Assembly: GCF_024346395.1 (NCBI RefSeq)
Contig: NZ_JAGQCW010000001.1
Location: 620,001-684,000, forward strand
Source: Cyanobium sp. AMD-g
GTDB taxonomy: Bacteria; Cyanobacteriota; Cyanobacteriia; PCC-6307; Cyanobiaceae
Length of the DNA: 64,000 bases
Reading direction: 5' to 3'
Within the stretch, counting starts at the first letter, position 1; every line of letters begins with the position of its first letter. Position numbers and translations under genes: made by a program. Below are positions 16,700 to 23,549 of the stretch, piece by piece. The notes below the pieces were generated by a model. That model did not search any database, was not told the DNA's origin, and saw nothing but the letters and a program-made list of their open reading frames with translations.

Positions 16700-17043
16700 A
16701 CGTTGGAGACCCCAACCAACCCCTGGGCCAGCAAGTCGTGGCCGAGCTTGAGCAGATCCCGCTCCAGCTGAGCCGCCTCCACCGCGTACTCCTGCAGCAT
16801 CTGATCCCTGATTTCGGCCAGGGATTGCCCAGCCAGCATCAACTCCCACATCCGCGCCCCCACCGGATCGAGGCCGTAGTAGGTGCCCGTGGCCAGATGC
16901 AGGATTACCGTTTCATCACCCACCCGGCGGTCCATGACATCGGAGGGCACCGTGAAGCGATCGGAGAGCTGCAGGGGCAGGCTGGCGGCAGAGGCCTCAT
17001 GCATGGGATGGGAGGACATGGGGGCCTGAGAAATGTCCTGCAT
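16690..17043 (-). CDS. PqqD-like RRE protein (lasso-peptide B1)
   Basis: The product is up to 117 aa; starts at 17043, 17019 or 17004 are all possible. The PqqD fold is clear: SDRFTVPSDVMDRRVGDETV, then ILHLATGTYYGLDPVGARMW and a helical end ERDLLKLGHDLLAQGLV. Such domains are RiPP recognition elements that bind the leader of the precursor and hand it to the B2 protease. It is transcribed away from the B2 gene with only 20 nt between the two start codons, and is convergent with the nucleotidyltransferase. This split orientation is unusual, since B1 and B2 are normally adjacent and collinear. Confidence 0.88.
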   Translation of the reverse strand: MQDISQAPMSSHPMHEASAASLPLQLSDRFTVPSDVMDRRVGDETVILHLATGTYYGLDPVGARMWELMLAGQSLAEIRDQMLQEYAVEAAQLERDLLKLGHDLLAQGLVGVSNVQS

Positions 17044-17063
17044 CCGTCGTAAAATAGGAGGTT

Positions 17064-17516
17064 ATGAACAGTTGGCGACACAAGGCAGACCGCTTCCAGC
17101 AACTTGATGGACCTTCGCGCCGTCTGGTACTGGGCAGCGCTGTGCTGCTACCGCTCTTCTGGGCACGTGTGAAGCTGCTGGGCCGCTGCAGCCTTGGCCA
17201 GCACCACGCTGACGGTGCCATGAGGCTTCAAGGCGACGCTGCTTCGCTTGATGCTGCCGCCCACATGGGACGGCTCGTGAACAGCGTCGCCCACTTCGTG
17301 CTTCCAGCCGACAACTGCCTCACCCGTTCGCTCTATCTGCAGTGGCTGCTGCGGCGGCGCGGCATTCTCGGCGATCTGCTCCTCGGGGTGCAGCTCGAGA
17401 ACGGCCAGCTCCGTGCTCACGCTTGGGTGGAAGTGGCCGGCTATCCGGTCAATGACGCTCAGGATGTGGCCGAACGCTTTCTGCCGTTCGAGCGATCCCT
17501 TTCCGCACAGCCATGA
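17064..17516 (+). CDS. Lasso-peptide leader peptidase (B2, transglutaminase-like)
   Basis: The product is 150 aa. The catalytic Cys is in ADNCLTRSLYLQWLLRRRG, the His in LRAHAWVEVAGYPVND, and the Asp closes that motif, giving the Cys-His-Asp triad of PF13471-type enzymes. It cuts the leader from the precursor two residues after the conserved Thr, working with the RRE protein and the cyclase. The ATG follows AGGAGG at 17056-17061, an unusually short spacing of 2 nt. The last 4 nt overlap the cyclase start (ATGA), so the two are translationally coupled. GC-rich. Confidence 0.92.
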   Translation: MNSWRHKADRFQQLDGPSRRLVLGSAVLLPLFWARVKLLGRCSLGQHHADGAMRLQGDAASLDAAAHMGRLVNSVAHFVLPADNCLTRSLYLQWLLRRRGILGDLLLGVQLENGQLRAHAWVEVAGYPVNDAQDVAERFLPFERSLSAQP

Positions 17517-19447
17517 GCGGTGTCTTCGGGCTGTTCAACCAGGACGGCAAGCCCGTCGAGCGCAGCGAGATGGGCGCCATGGCGTCGCTGCTCGAGCGGC
17601 GCGGGCCCGATCGCACGGCGTTCTGGAGCGAAGGACCCGTGGGCCTGGGGCTCACCCTGCTCACCACCACGCCGGAGCTTGCCTTTGAGCCCCAGCCCGT
17701 GCGCCACGGCGCCAGCGGCTGCGTGATCGTGGCCGACGTGCGCCTCGACAACCGCGCGGAACTGCTGGCCGCCTTGGATCTCGCCGATCGCGGCCAGATC
17801 CTTGGCGATGCCGGCCTGATCCTGGAGGCCTACCTCGCCTGGGGCGAAGCCTGCCTGGATCACTTCCTGGGCGATTTCGCCTTCATGCTCTGGGATCCCC
17901 GCCACCAGAAGCTCTTCGGTGCCCGTGATCACTTCGGCCTGCGGCCCTTCTACTACCACCACACCCCTGGAAGATTCTTCGCCTTCGCCTCCGAACCCAA
18001 GGCGATCCTGGTGCTGCCGCAGACGCCCTATCGCATCAACGAGGCCCGGATCGCAGATTTTCTGGTCAACCAGCTGGAAGGCATCGACAAGACCTGCACC
18101 TTCTTCGAGGAGGTGTTCCGCCTCCCTCCAGCCCACTGCGTGAGTGTGACTCCAGAGAGGATGGCCATCCGCCGCTACTGGACCCTGGAGCCGGGCGAGG
18201 AATTGCGGCTGCCGTCGGATGGGGCCTACGCCGAGGCCTTCCTGGAGGTGTTCACCAAGGCGGTGGGCTGCCGCCTGCGCAGCCATGGCCCCGTGGGCTC
18301 GATGCTCAGCGGCGGCATGGACTCAGGCTCGGTGGTGGCTGTGGCCAAGGAGATCCTGGCCGAGCAGGGCCGCGGCCCGCTGCAAACTTTTTCCGCCGTG
18401 GGGCCCGACCCCGAAACCTGCGTCGAAACGCGCGCGATTCACGCGGCGCTCACGATGAGCGGGCTGGATCCCACACTGATCTGCTACGAGCACCTGGAGG
18501 AGCTGATGCCGGAGCTGGGTGAGCTGTCTTGGAATCTGGATGAGCCGTTTGACAACCACATGACTTTGGTGCGGGCGATGTATCTGGCGGCGCACCGCAA
18601 GGGCCTGAAGGTGCTGCTGGATGGGGTGGGCGGTGATGTGGTGTTGAGCGAGGGTAGTTACATTGCACGCCTGATTCGTCGCGGGCGCTGGAGGACTGCT
18701 TATCGCGAGGCGGTAGGGCAGGAAAGGTTCTGGGGCCAAGCCTATCCTGCGTGGCATGAGCTTTACAAGGGAGCGAAGGCTGCGTATTCCCCTCCTTCAA
18801 TTCGAAGTGTACACCGGAAACTTTTCAATAGCAGCCGCCAAAGCAAACACTTATTCCAAAATATCAGAGAATCATCAATTAGTCAGAATTTCGCAAAGCG
18901 AGCCCACTTAGAAGAACGCCTGATCTCATTGGAGAAACTTGAAAGTGCAGATATTAGATTGTCGTATTCAAAAGAACGAGCTCAAAGCATTGACCATCCA
19001 TATCTTACCGTCGGAAGAGAGCGCTATGATCGCACAGCTTCACCACTTGGCGTGGAGCCCAGGGATCCATTTCTTGATAGGCGACTAGTTATTTTCTGTC
19101 TGTCATTACCAGGGAATCAAAAGGTGTATAGAGGCTGGCCCAAAATTCTTCTCCGACGCTCCATGCTGGGCACACTACCTAATCAAGTTTGCTGGCGCAA
19201 AGGCAAGCAACACCTTGGCTGGTCTTTTACGCAGAAACTGTTCACGCCCATAGCGGAAGGAGACGACTTCGCCATGAGACATCAATCCAATCCACTTCAC
19301 CACTATGTGAACCCTCCTTTGGATATTGACAGCTCTCCTCACTGCGGAGAAATCCCAACGAAACCCAGCAATATCTCAACCGCCTTCGCCCACAAGCACC
19401 TGGCCGCTTGGCTAAGAAATCACGACGCGCGACCAAGGGGGGCTTGA
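17513..19447 (+). CDS. Lasso-peptide cyclase (asparagine-synthetase-like, C protein)
   Basis: The product is 644 aa. The N-terminal half is a class II glutamine-amidotransferase-like domain (GVFGLFNQDG; LLERRGPDRT; FMLWDPRHQKLFGARDHFGL), but the nucleophile Cys after Met1 is Ser, so no glutaminase activity is expected. The C-terminal ATP-binding domain has the PP-loop LSGGMDSGSV at about 264-273 and LLDGVGGDVVLSEG at about 365. The enzyme adenylates the Asp or Glu side chain of the core and closes the macrolactam. From about 18780 on (last 220 residues) base composition turns abruptly AT-rich, while the first 420 residues are GC-rich. The stop codon lies inside the promoter of the precursor gene. 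Confidence 0.93.
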   Translation: MSGVFGLFNQDGKPVERSEMGAMASLLERRGPDRTAFWSEGPVGLGLTLLTTTPELAFEPQPVRHGASGCVIVADVRLDNRAELLAALDLADRGQILGDAGLILEAYLAWGEACLDHFLGDFAFMLWDPRHQKLFGARDHFGLRPFYYHHTPGRFFAFASEPKAILVLPQTPYRINEARIADFLVNQLEGIDKTCTFFEEVFRLPPAHCVSVTPERMAIRRYWTLEPGEELRLPSDGAYAEAFLEVFTKAVGCRLRSHGPVGSMLSGGMDSGSVVAVAKEILAEQGRGPLQTFSAVGPDPETCVETRAIHAALTMSGLDPTLICYEHLEELMPELGELSWNLDEPFDNHMTLVRAMYLAAHRKGLKVLLDGVGGDVVLSEGSYIARLIRRGRWRTAYREAVGQERFWGQAYPAWHELYKGAKAAYSPPSIRSVHRKLFNSSRQSKHLFQNIRESSISQNFAKRAHLEERLISLEKLESADIRLSYSKERAQSIDHPYLTVGRERYDRTASPLGVEPRDPFLDRRLVIFCLSLPGNQKVYRGWPKILLRRSMLGTLPNQVCWRKGKQHLGWSFTQKLFTPIAEGDDFAMRHQSNPLHHYVNPPLDIDSSPHCGEIPTKPSNISTAFAHKHLAAWLRNHDARPRGA

Positions 19448-19471
19448 CTTTTTCCTAGTGCATGCTAAGAT
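19444..19471 (+). promoter_or_regulatory. Sigma-70 type promoter for the lasso precursor
   Basis: A TTGACT box at 19444-19449 and TAAGAT at 19466-19471 are 16 bp apart, close to the consensus. The -35 box overlaps the cyclase stop codon. A transcript would begin near 19478, giving a short leader before the ATG at 19494. This explains how the small precursor could be made in excess over its enzymes. Confidence 0.6.
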
Positions 19472-19493
19472 TCGTTTCTATGTTCTTAGCAAA

Positions 19494-19676
19494 ATGAATC
19501 CCGCCAACAAGCACCAAGATCTTGCTCAGCCAATTAAATACGTTAGCCCTACACTAACTTGTTTTGGGACTGTCTCGGAATTAACCGCAGCGGGCTCTAG
19601 AGGTGCCACTGAAGCGAATAATGGGGGCCAATGCCAAGGGAGCGGAACAACCGTTGTAACTAGAGCTCGGTGCTGA
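19494..19676 (+). CDS. Lasso-peptide precursor
   Basis: I choose the ATG at 19494 (60 aa) because the promoter excludes the in-frame GTG at 19458. The leader holds the exact lasso motif Y-x2-P-x-L-x3-G-x5-T, seen as YVSPTLTCFGTVSELT. The B2 site lies two residues after that Thr, so the core should start Ala-Gly-Ser-Arg-Gly-Ala-Thr-Glu. Glu8 is in position to close an eight-residue ring with Ala1. The 28-residue core carries two cysteines in the tail (core positions 15 and 28, the last residue) and two arginines near the end (RARC). AT-rich, directly after the cyclase. No matching peptide was recalled. Confidence 0.88.
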   Translation: MNPANKHQDLAQPIKYVSPTLTCFGTVSELTAAGSRGATEANNGGQCQGSGTTVVTRARC

Positions 19677-20052
19677 CCACAGCAGTTTTGGCGTGATTCT
19701 CTTTGAGAATATTACCCCCAATTGTGAGTCATCTCAGAAACTGACTGAAAGACCGCATTTCCTCTTTTCTACTTGTAGGTGACGCGAAAGTATTATAAAT
19801 AGCAACTCTGGCTATTCAATGGACATTCCTAGACTAGAATAATTTCGCTTTACTTACTGCGTCTTGTGCAGCTATCCTAGATCGTCTATAGCCTGTTTGT
19901 CGATGCTATATCAGTCTACCGGTTTTCTTCCTTTGGTTTCCATGCATTTATCCCCAGCGGTAATCTTGCAAATCATCGCACACCGCGACTCTAAGCCATT
20001 CCAAAGATCGCTTGCATATGTTTTCCATCCGTAGATTCGATCGGCATCTGCC
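19677..20052 (+). other. AT-rich spacer between precursor and kinase genes
   Basis: About 375 nt, clearly AT-rich. I looked for a second precursor with a Y-x2-P-x-L motif and saw none. Frames on both strands are short and not protein-like. The start of the next gene has no strong ribosome site, so the spacer may hold its promoter. Nothing firmer can be assigned. Confidence 0.45.
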
Positions 20053-20910
20053 ATGTCATTCGTAGCCGCATGCCCTCGTAAACAGGACCGTATCCCAACG
20101 ACAGCCTTCAATGAGTGGAGATTGCCTGATGACACCCTTTGGTCAGAATTCTTTTATACGAACAGCGGCTTCTTAATACGTTTTCCGGGCCTCGTAGATT
20201 TCGAGGTTACTCGGAAAGGGGAATCTGTAACTGCTCATCCGGTTGCTGGAGTGGGCAAAACAACCGTTGAACACTTGTACCAAAATCAAGTGCTTCCTCT
20301 GATGTTGAGCACCCAAGGGTTTCTCGTATTCCACGCCAGCTCAGTTGCTGTTGGGAAAAGTTCTGTTGCATTCGTGGCAGAATCAGGGCGAGGGAAGTCC
20401 ACTCTTGCAGGGAGTTTTGCGATCAATGGTCATTCATTTCTCACCGACGATGGCCTGATCCTGGATCCGAACGCGAGCGGCTACAATGTGAGGCCCAGCC
20501 ATCCATCCATCCGCCTCTGGGACGATTCGTCTGAGGCGCTGATTCACCCCGGTGCCGCCACCTCGCCGGCCATCTCCTATTCGTCCAAGTCGCGATTTCT
20601 GGCCGGGGATCAAGTGCGCTTCTGCTCTGAGCCCCAACCCCTCCAGTGCGTGTTTTTCCTCGGCGAGGGGGCGGTCTCTGAGATCACGATCGAACCCATG
20701 CCACCAGCCCAGGCCCTGATCGAATGGGTCAAGCACTCCTTCCTGCTCGACATCGAAGATCAGCCACGTCTGGCCTCCCACTTCGACGACGTCGCCCGCC
20801 TGGCCGCCCAGCCGTTTCACTACCGCCTTGATTACCCCAGGCACTACGGCCTTCTGCCCCAGTTGCAGGCCGCCATCGTGAGCCATCTGGCCAGCCTCAC
20901 CGGCGTCTGA
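20053..20910 (+). CDS. HPr-kinase-like protein, putative lasso-peptide kinase
   Basis: The product is 285 aa. It has a P-loop AESGRGKSTLAGSF near residues 114-127, preceded by FLVFHASSVAVG, and FLTDDGLIL near 139, the layout of the HprK C-terminal catalytic domain as found in lasso loci. In paeninodin biosynthesis such an enzyme phosphorylates the C-terminal Ser of the precursor. Here the predicted core ends in Cys, so the target residue is open (Thr20, Thr21, Thr24 or Ser18 are the hydroxyl residues in the tail). The first 135 codons are AT-rich; after about 20450 composition becomes GC-rich. It overlaps the convergent ABC gene by 14 nt. Confidence 0.85.
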   Translation: MSFVAACPRKQDRIPTTAFNEWRLPDDTLWSEFFYTNSGFLIRFPGLVDFEVTRKGESVTAHPVAGVGKTTVEHLYQNQVLPLMLSTQGFLVFHASSVAVGKSSVAFVAESGRGKSTLAGSFAINGHSFLTDDGLILDPNASGYNVRPSHPSIRLWDDSSEALIHPGAATSPAISYSSKSRFLAGDQVRFCSEPQPLQCVFFLGEGAVSEITIEPMPPAQALIEWVKHSFLLDIEDQPRLASHFDDVARLAAQPFHYRLDYPRHYGLLPQLQAAIVSHLASLTGV

Positions 20911-22540
20911 ACGGCGCCGGCCGTATCACCACCGCCGCCTGCGCCACCAGCTCCGGGTCGTGGCTGGCCACCAGCACCAGCCGCTCGCGGCTGCGCTCCA
21001 GCACCAGCTGTCGCACCGTGGCCGCCGCCTGCGCATCCAGAAACGCCGTCGGTTCATCCAGCAGCTCCACCGGCTGATCCAGCAGCCAGGCCCGCAGCAG
21101 CCCCAGCCGGTGGATCTCACCGCCAGAGAAACAATCCACCGCCAGGTTCAGCGGTTCGTGCAGCCCCTCGGGCCGCCCCAGCAGCGCCTCCAGTCCCAGC
21201 CGCTCCAGCCAGGGCACCAGCAACGCCTCGCGCACCGCCCGTTCCGGCACCCGGCCCAGCAGCAGGTTGTCGGCCAGGCTGCCTTCAAACAACACCGCCC
21301 CCTGGGGCGCATAGGCCACCAGCGTCCTCCAGGCGGCGGCACCGACGCTGCCCGTCAGCGCCACAGGCGCGCTGGAGCCCTCCACCTGCAGCTGCCATTG
21401 GCTGCCCTCCTCGGCCAGCAATCCCGCCACCCGATCCAGCAGCGTGCTCTTGCCGCTGCCCGATGGCCCCACCAGCACCACCAAAGCGCCGCGCCGCAGG
21501 TCCACTTCCGGCTGGCCCGGGCCCTGCCAGCGCACCGCCTCCAGCTGCTCTTCGCGCGCCAGCGGCCGGGTGGCGGCGGCCGCCAGCACCGGCGGCCCCA
21601 GGCGCTCTCGCAGCTCCCGCAGCGCCTGATAGCCCGGCAGGGCCCACAGGCAGGCGCGCCGGCTGCTGATCACACCCCCCAGGGCGCCGGCCGCCCGGTA
21701 GGCCAGCAGCAGCACCGTGGCCACCGCCGCCGGCTCCAGCCCCGTGCCGCCCAGCCCCAGCCACAGCGCCACCACCAGCACCACCAGCCAGTCGCGCAGG
21801 GCGCCGAACACCGCCTGGCGCCGCAGCGAGCGGCGGGCATTACGGCGATAGTCCCGCGCCGCAGCGCCGAATCGCTCCAGCAGCCACGGCTCGGCCGCCG
21901 CCGCCCGCACCGCCTTGAGGCCATGCAGCCCATCGCCCACGATGCTCTGCAGCGCCGCATTCAGGCGCGTCTGCAGCTCGCCCAGCTGCCAGGCGCCGGA
22001 GCGTTGCGCCAGCCCCGCCAGCGCCGCCGCCACCAGCCCCAGCAGCAACGGCGCCGCCTGGCCCCGGCCGGCCAGCACCACGCCTGTGGCGTAGATCAGC
22101 AGGCTGATCAGGCTCTGCAGCAGCTGCAGGCCCCGGTCCAGCGCATAGACGCTGGTGTCGATGTCGTCCATCAGCAGGCCCAGCAGCTCGCCCCGGCCCA
22201 CCTGCTCCAGGCGCAGGCTCGAGGCATACAGCACCCGGCGGAGCAGGTCGCTGCGCAGCCGGTCGGTGAGGGCACTGTTCAGCCACTCCTGGAGCACGGC
22301 GATGCCCACCTGCAGCAGTCCGCGCAGCGCCATCAGCGCCACCAGCAGCCCCAGCAGCTGGCGCAGATCCAGCGGCAGCGTCGGCAGCGGCAACCCGGCC
22401 GCACCGCCCGCCCCCAGCAGCACCCCCACCGCCAGGCCCAGGCCGGCCACCTCCACCCCACTCGCCAGCAGAGCCAGCCCCGCCAGCAGCAGGGTGTGCC
22501 CCCATCCCGCCTCGCGGGCCAGGGCGATCCAGAGCCTCAC
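20897..22540 (-). CDS. ABC exporter, candidate lasso-peptide exporter (D protein)
   Basis: I start it at the GTG 22540, which overlaps the upstream HepT-like stop (GTGA); the product is 547 aa. A Leu/Ala-rich membrane domain covers about residues 1-310. The ATPase has Walker A GPSGSGKSTLL, a shortened signature FSGGE and Walker B VELLDEPTAFLDAQ, then the H-loop ASHDPEL. Very GC-rich. It lies convergent to the kinase gene at the locus edge, and lasso loci normally encode an ABC exporter for release and immunity, so export of the peptide is the best guess. It is, however, co-directional and coupled with the MNT-HepT pair. Confidence 0.82.
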   Translation of the reverse strand: MRLWIALAREAGWGHTLLLAGLALLASGVEVAGLGLAVGVLLGAGGAAGLPLPTLPLDLRQLLGLLVALMALRGLLQVGIAVLQEWLNSALTDRLRSDLLRRVLYASSLRLEQVGRGELLGLLMDDIDTSVYALDRGLQLLQSLISLLIYATGVVLAGRGQAAPLLLGLVAAALAGLAQRSGAWQLGELQTRLNAALQSIVGDGLHGLKAVRAAAAEPWLLERFGAAARDYRRNARRSLRRQAVFGALRDWLVVLVVALWLGLGGTGLEPAAVATVLLLAYRAAGALGGVISSRRACLWALPGYQALRELRERLGPPVLAAAATRPLAREEQLEAVRWQGPGQPEVDLRRGALVVLVGPSGSGKSTLLDRVAGLLAEEGSQWQLQVEGSSAPVALTGSVGAAAWRTLVAYAPQGAVLFEGSLADNLLLGRVPERAVREALLVPWLERLGLEALLGRPEGLHEPLNLAVDCFSGGEIHRLGLLRAWLLDQPVELLDEPTAFLDAQAAATVRQLVLERSRERLVLVASHDPELVAQAAVVIRPAPFRRR

Positions 22541-22833
22541 TCGGCCATCAGTTCGTCCAGCCACGCCTGGAAACGGCCCAGATCCGCCTCGATCCCCGGC
22601 CACATGGCGATGGCCCGCTGGAGCAACTGCCGCACCCGATCCGCCTCCAGTTCGTAGGCGTAGAGGTGGCGCAGGGCAGCCGAGTCGAACGTTTCACTGC
22701 TGGCGCTGCCTGCTTGCATGCGGCCTTCGAGGCGCTCCAGGCTGCCAACCAGCTCTGAAAGCTTGTCGCGCTCGATGCGCAGATCGAGCTGCAGATCGCT
22801 CAGTTGCCGCTGCCAGGGATCAAGGGAGGCCAT
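22537..22833 (-). CDS. HepT-like protein, copy 1, internally deleted
   Basis: The product is 98 aa from the ATG at 22833 that overlaps the MNT stop (TGATG), as in copy 2. HepT RNases are normally about 140-150 aa with an R-x4-6-H-x-Y active site. Here the N-terminal helix (LDLRIERDKLSELVGSLERL) joins straight to the C-terminal part LRHLYAYELEADRV, so the middle of the protein is missing and the Arg now sits next to the His. It may still fold as a partner of MNT, but RNase activity is doubtful. It leads directly into the ABC exporter gene. Confidence 0.7.
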   Translation of the reverse strand: MASLDPWQRQLSDLQLDLRIERDKLSELVGSLERLEGRMQAGSASSETFDSAALRHLYAYELEADRVRQLLQRAIAMWPGIEADLGRFQAWLDELMAE

Positions 22834-23204
22834 CAAATTGCGATGGCCCGCTCCCGGATGCGCTGCTGCCAGTGGGGCGGCAGGCTCTCCAGGCGTACCA
22901 GATCGATCGGGATCGCCGGATCCGGGCGGGCGGCCGCCAGGCTGTCGAGCTCGGCCGTGGCGGTGAGCAACGACTCCGGCGGCAGACCAGCCACGGCCAG
23001 GTCGATGTCCGAGCTGCTGTGGGTGCGGCCCTCGGCCACCGAGCCGAACAGCCAGATGCCCTCAAGGCCAGGCCAGCCCTTGCGAAGCAGCGCCGCGGCC
23101 TCAGGGGCCAGGCGGCGGGCCGCCCGCTCCCGCGCCTCGAGCGAGGCGATCGCCTCCTGCCGGCGCTGCTGCCAGAACAGGCGTTGGGAGGGGCTCACCA
23201 CCAT
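22833..23204 (-). CDS. MNT-type minimal nucleotidyltransferase antitoxin, copy 1
   Basis: The product is 123 aa with the family motif G-S-x10-D-x-D in full (GSVAEGRTHSSSDIDLAV) at about residues 52-69. MntA-type enzymes neutralise HepT by adding AMP to it. The protein is nearly identical to copy 2 (30990-31361): only about a dozen residues differ. It overlaps the HepT-like gene by TGATG. Coding sequence upstream of it is the IS481 remnant in the other strand, so a promoter must lie in or beyond that. Confidence 0.85.
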   Translation of the reverse strand: MVVSPSQRLFWQQRRQEAIASLEARERAARRLAPEAAALLRKGWPGLEGIWLFGSVAEGRTHSSSDIDLAVAGLPPESLLTATAELDSLAAARPDPAIPIDLVRLESLPPHWQQRIRERAIAI

Positions 23205-23232
23205 GGGCTGAGCCTAACTGTGTAGTCCCACA

Positions 23233-23540
23233 TCGCCAGGGCCCTATCTGCGCCCCTTGCCACCGTTGGCCGGCTCATGAAGGGCCTGGGTCTGGGACGA
23301 CTCAAGAACGTCGCGATCGACGACGCCACCCGCCTGGCCTACGACGAGGTGCTCGCAGACGAGCAGAAGGCCACGACCATTGGGTTCCTCGCCCGTGCAG
23401 TCCGATGGTTCTCTGAGCAGGGGATCACCTGCCGGCGGATTTTCTCGGACAATGGCTCCGCCTACCGCTCCGGCGACTGGCGAAAAGCCTGTCAAGCACT
23501 GGGTCTGAAACCCATCCGAACCAAGCCCTGCCGTTGCACC
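23233..23540 (+). pseudogene. IS481-family transposase remnant with internal deletion
   Basis: The frame reads LSAPLATVGRLMKGLGLGRL, the end of the IS481 helix-turn-helix region, and then jumps to KNVAIDDATRLAYDEVLADE, TTIGFLARAVRWFSEQGI, RRIFSDNGSAYRSGDWRKAC and LKPIRTKPCR of the DDE integrase core. The stretch between the two domains and the whole C-terminus are absent. The DNG block carries a catalytic Asp, but the enzyme is incomplete. It sits between MNT and coq4 in repeat copy 1. Confidence 0.8.
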
Positions 23541-23549
23541 GTGGGGGGT

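Noticed and set aside
19458-19493. Upstream GTG start for the lasso precursor (72 aa)
   Set aside because: It lies within the predicted -35/-10 promoter and before the expected transcript start; the ATG at 19494 fits better.
19677-20052. A second lasso precursor in the spacer after the first
   Set aside because: I scanned the frames for Y-x2-P-x-L and for a short ORF with a Glu/Asp at position 7-9 after a Thr and found none.
20960-22657. Very long plus-strand open frames opposite the ABC exporter
   Set aside because: The products are Gln/His/Arg/Pro-rich low-complexity sequence, the normal antisense shadow of a GC-rich Leu/Ala-rich gene.
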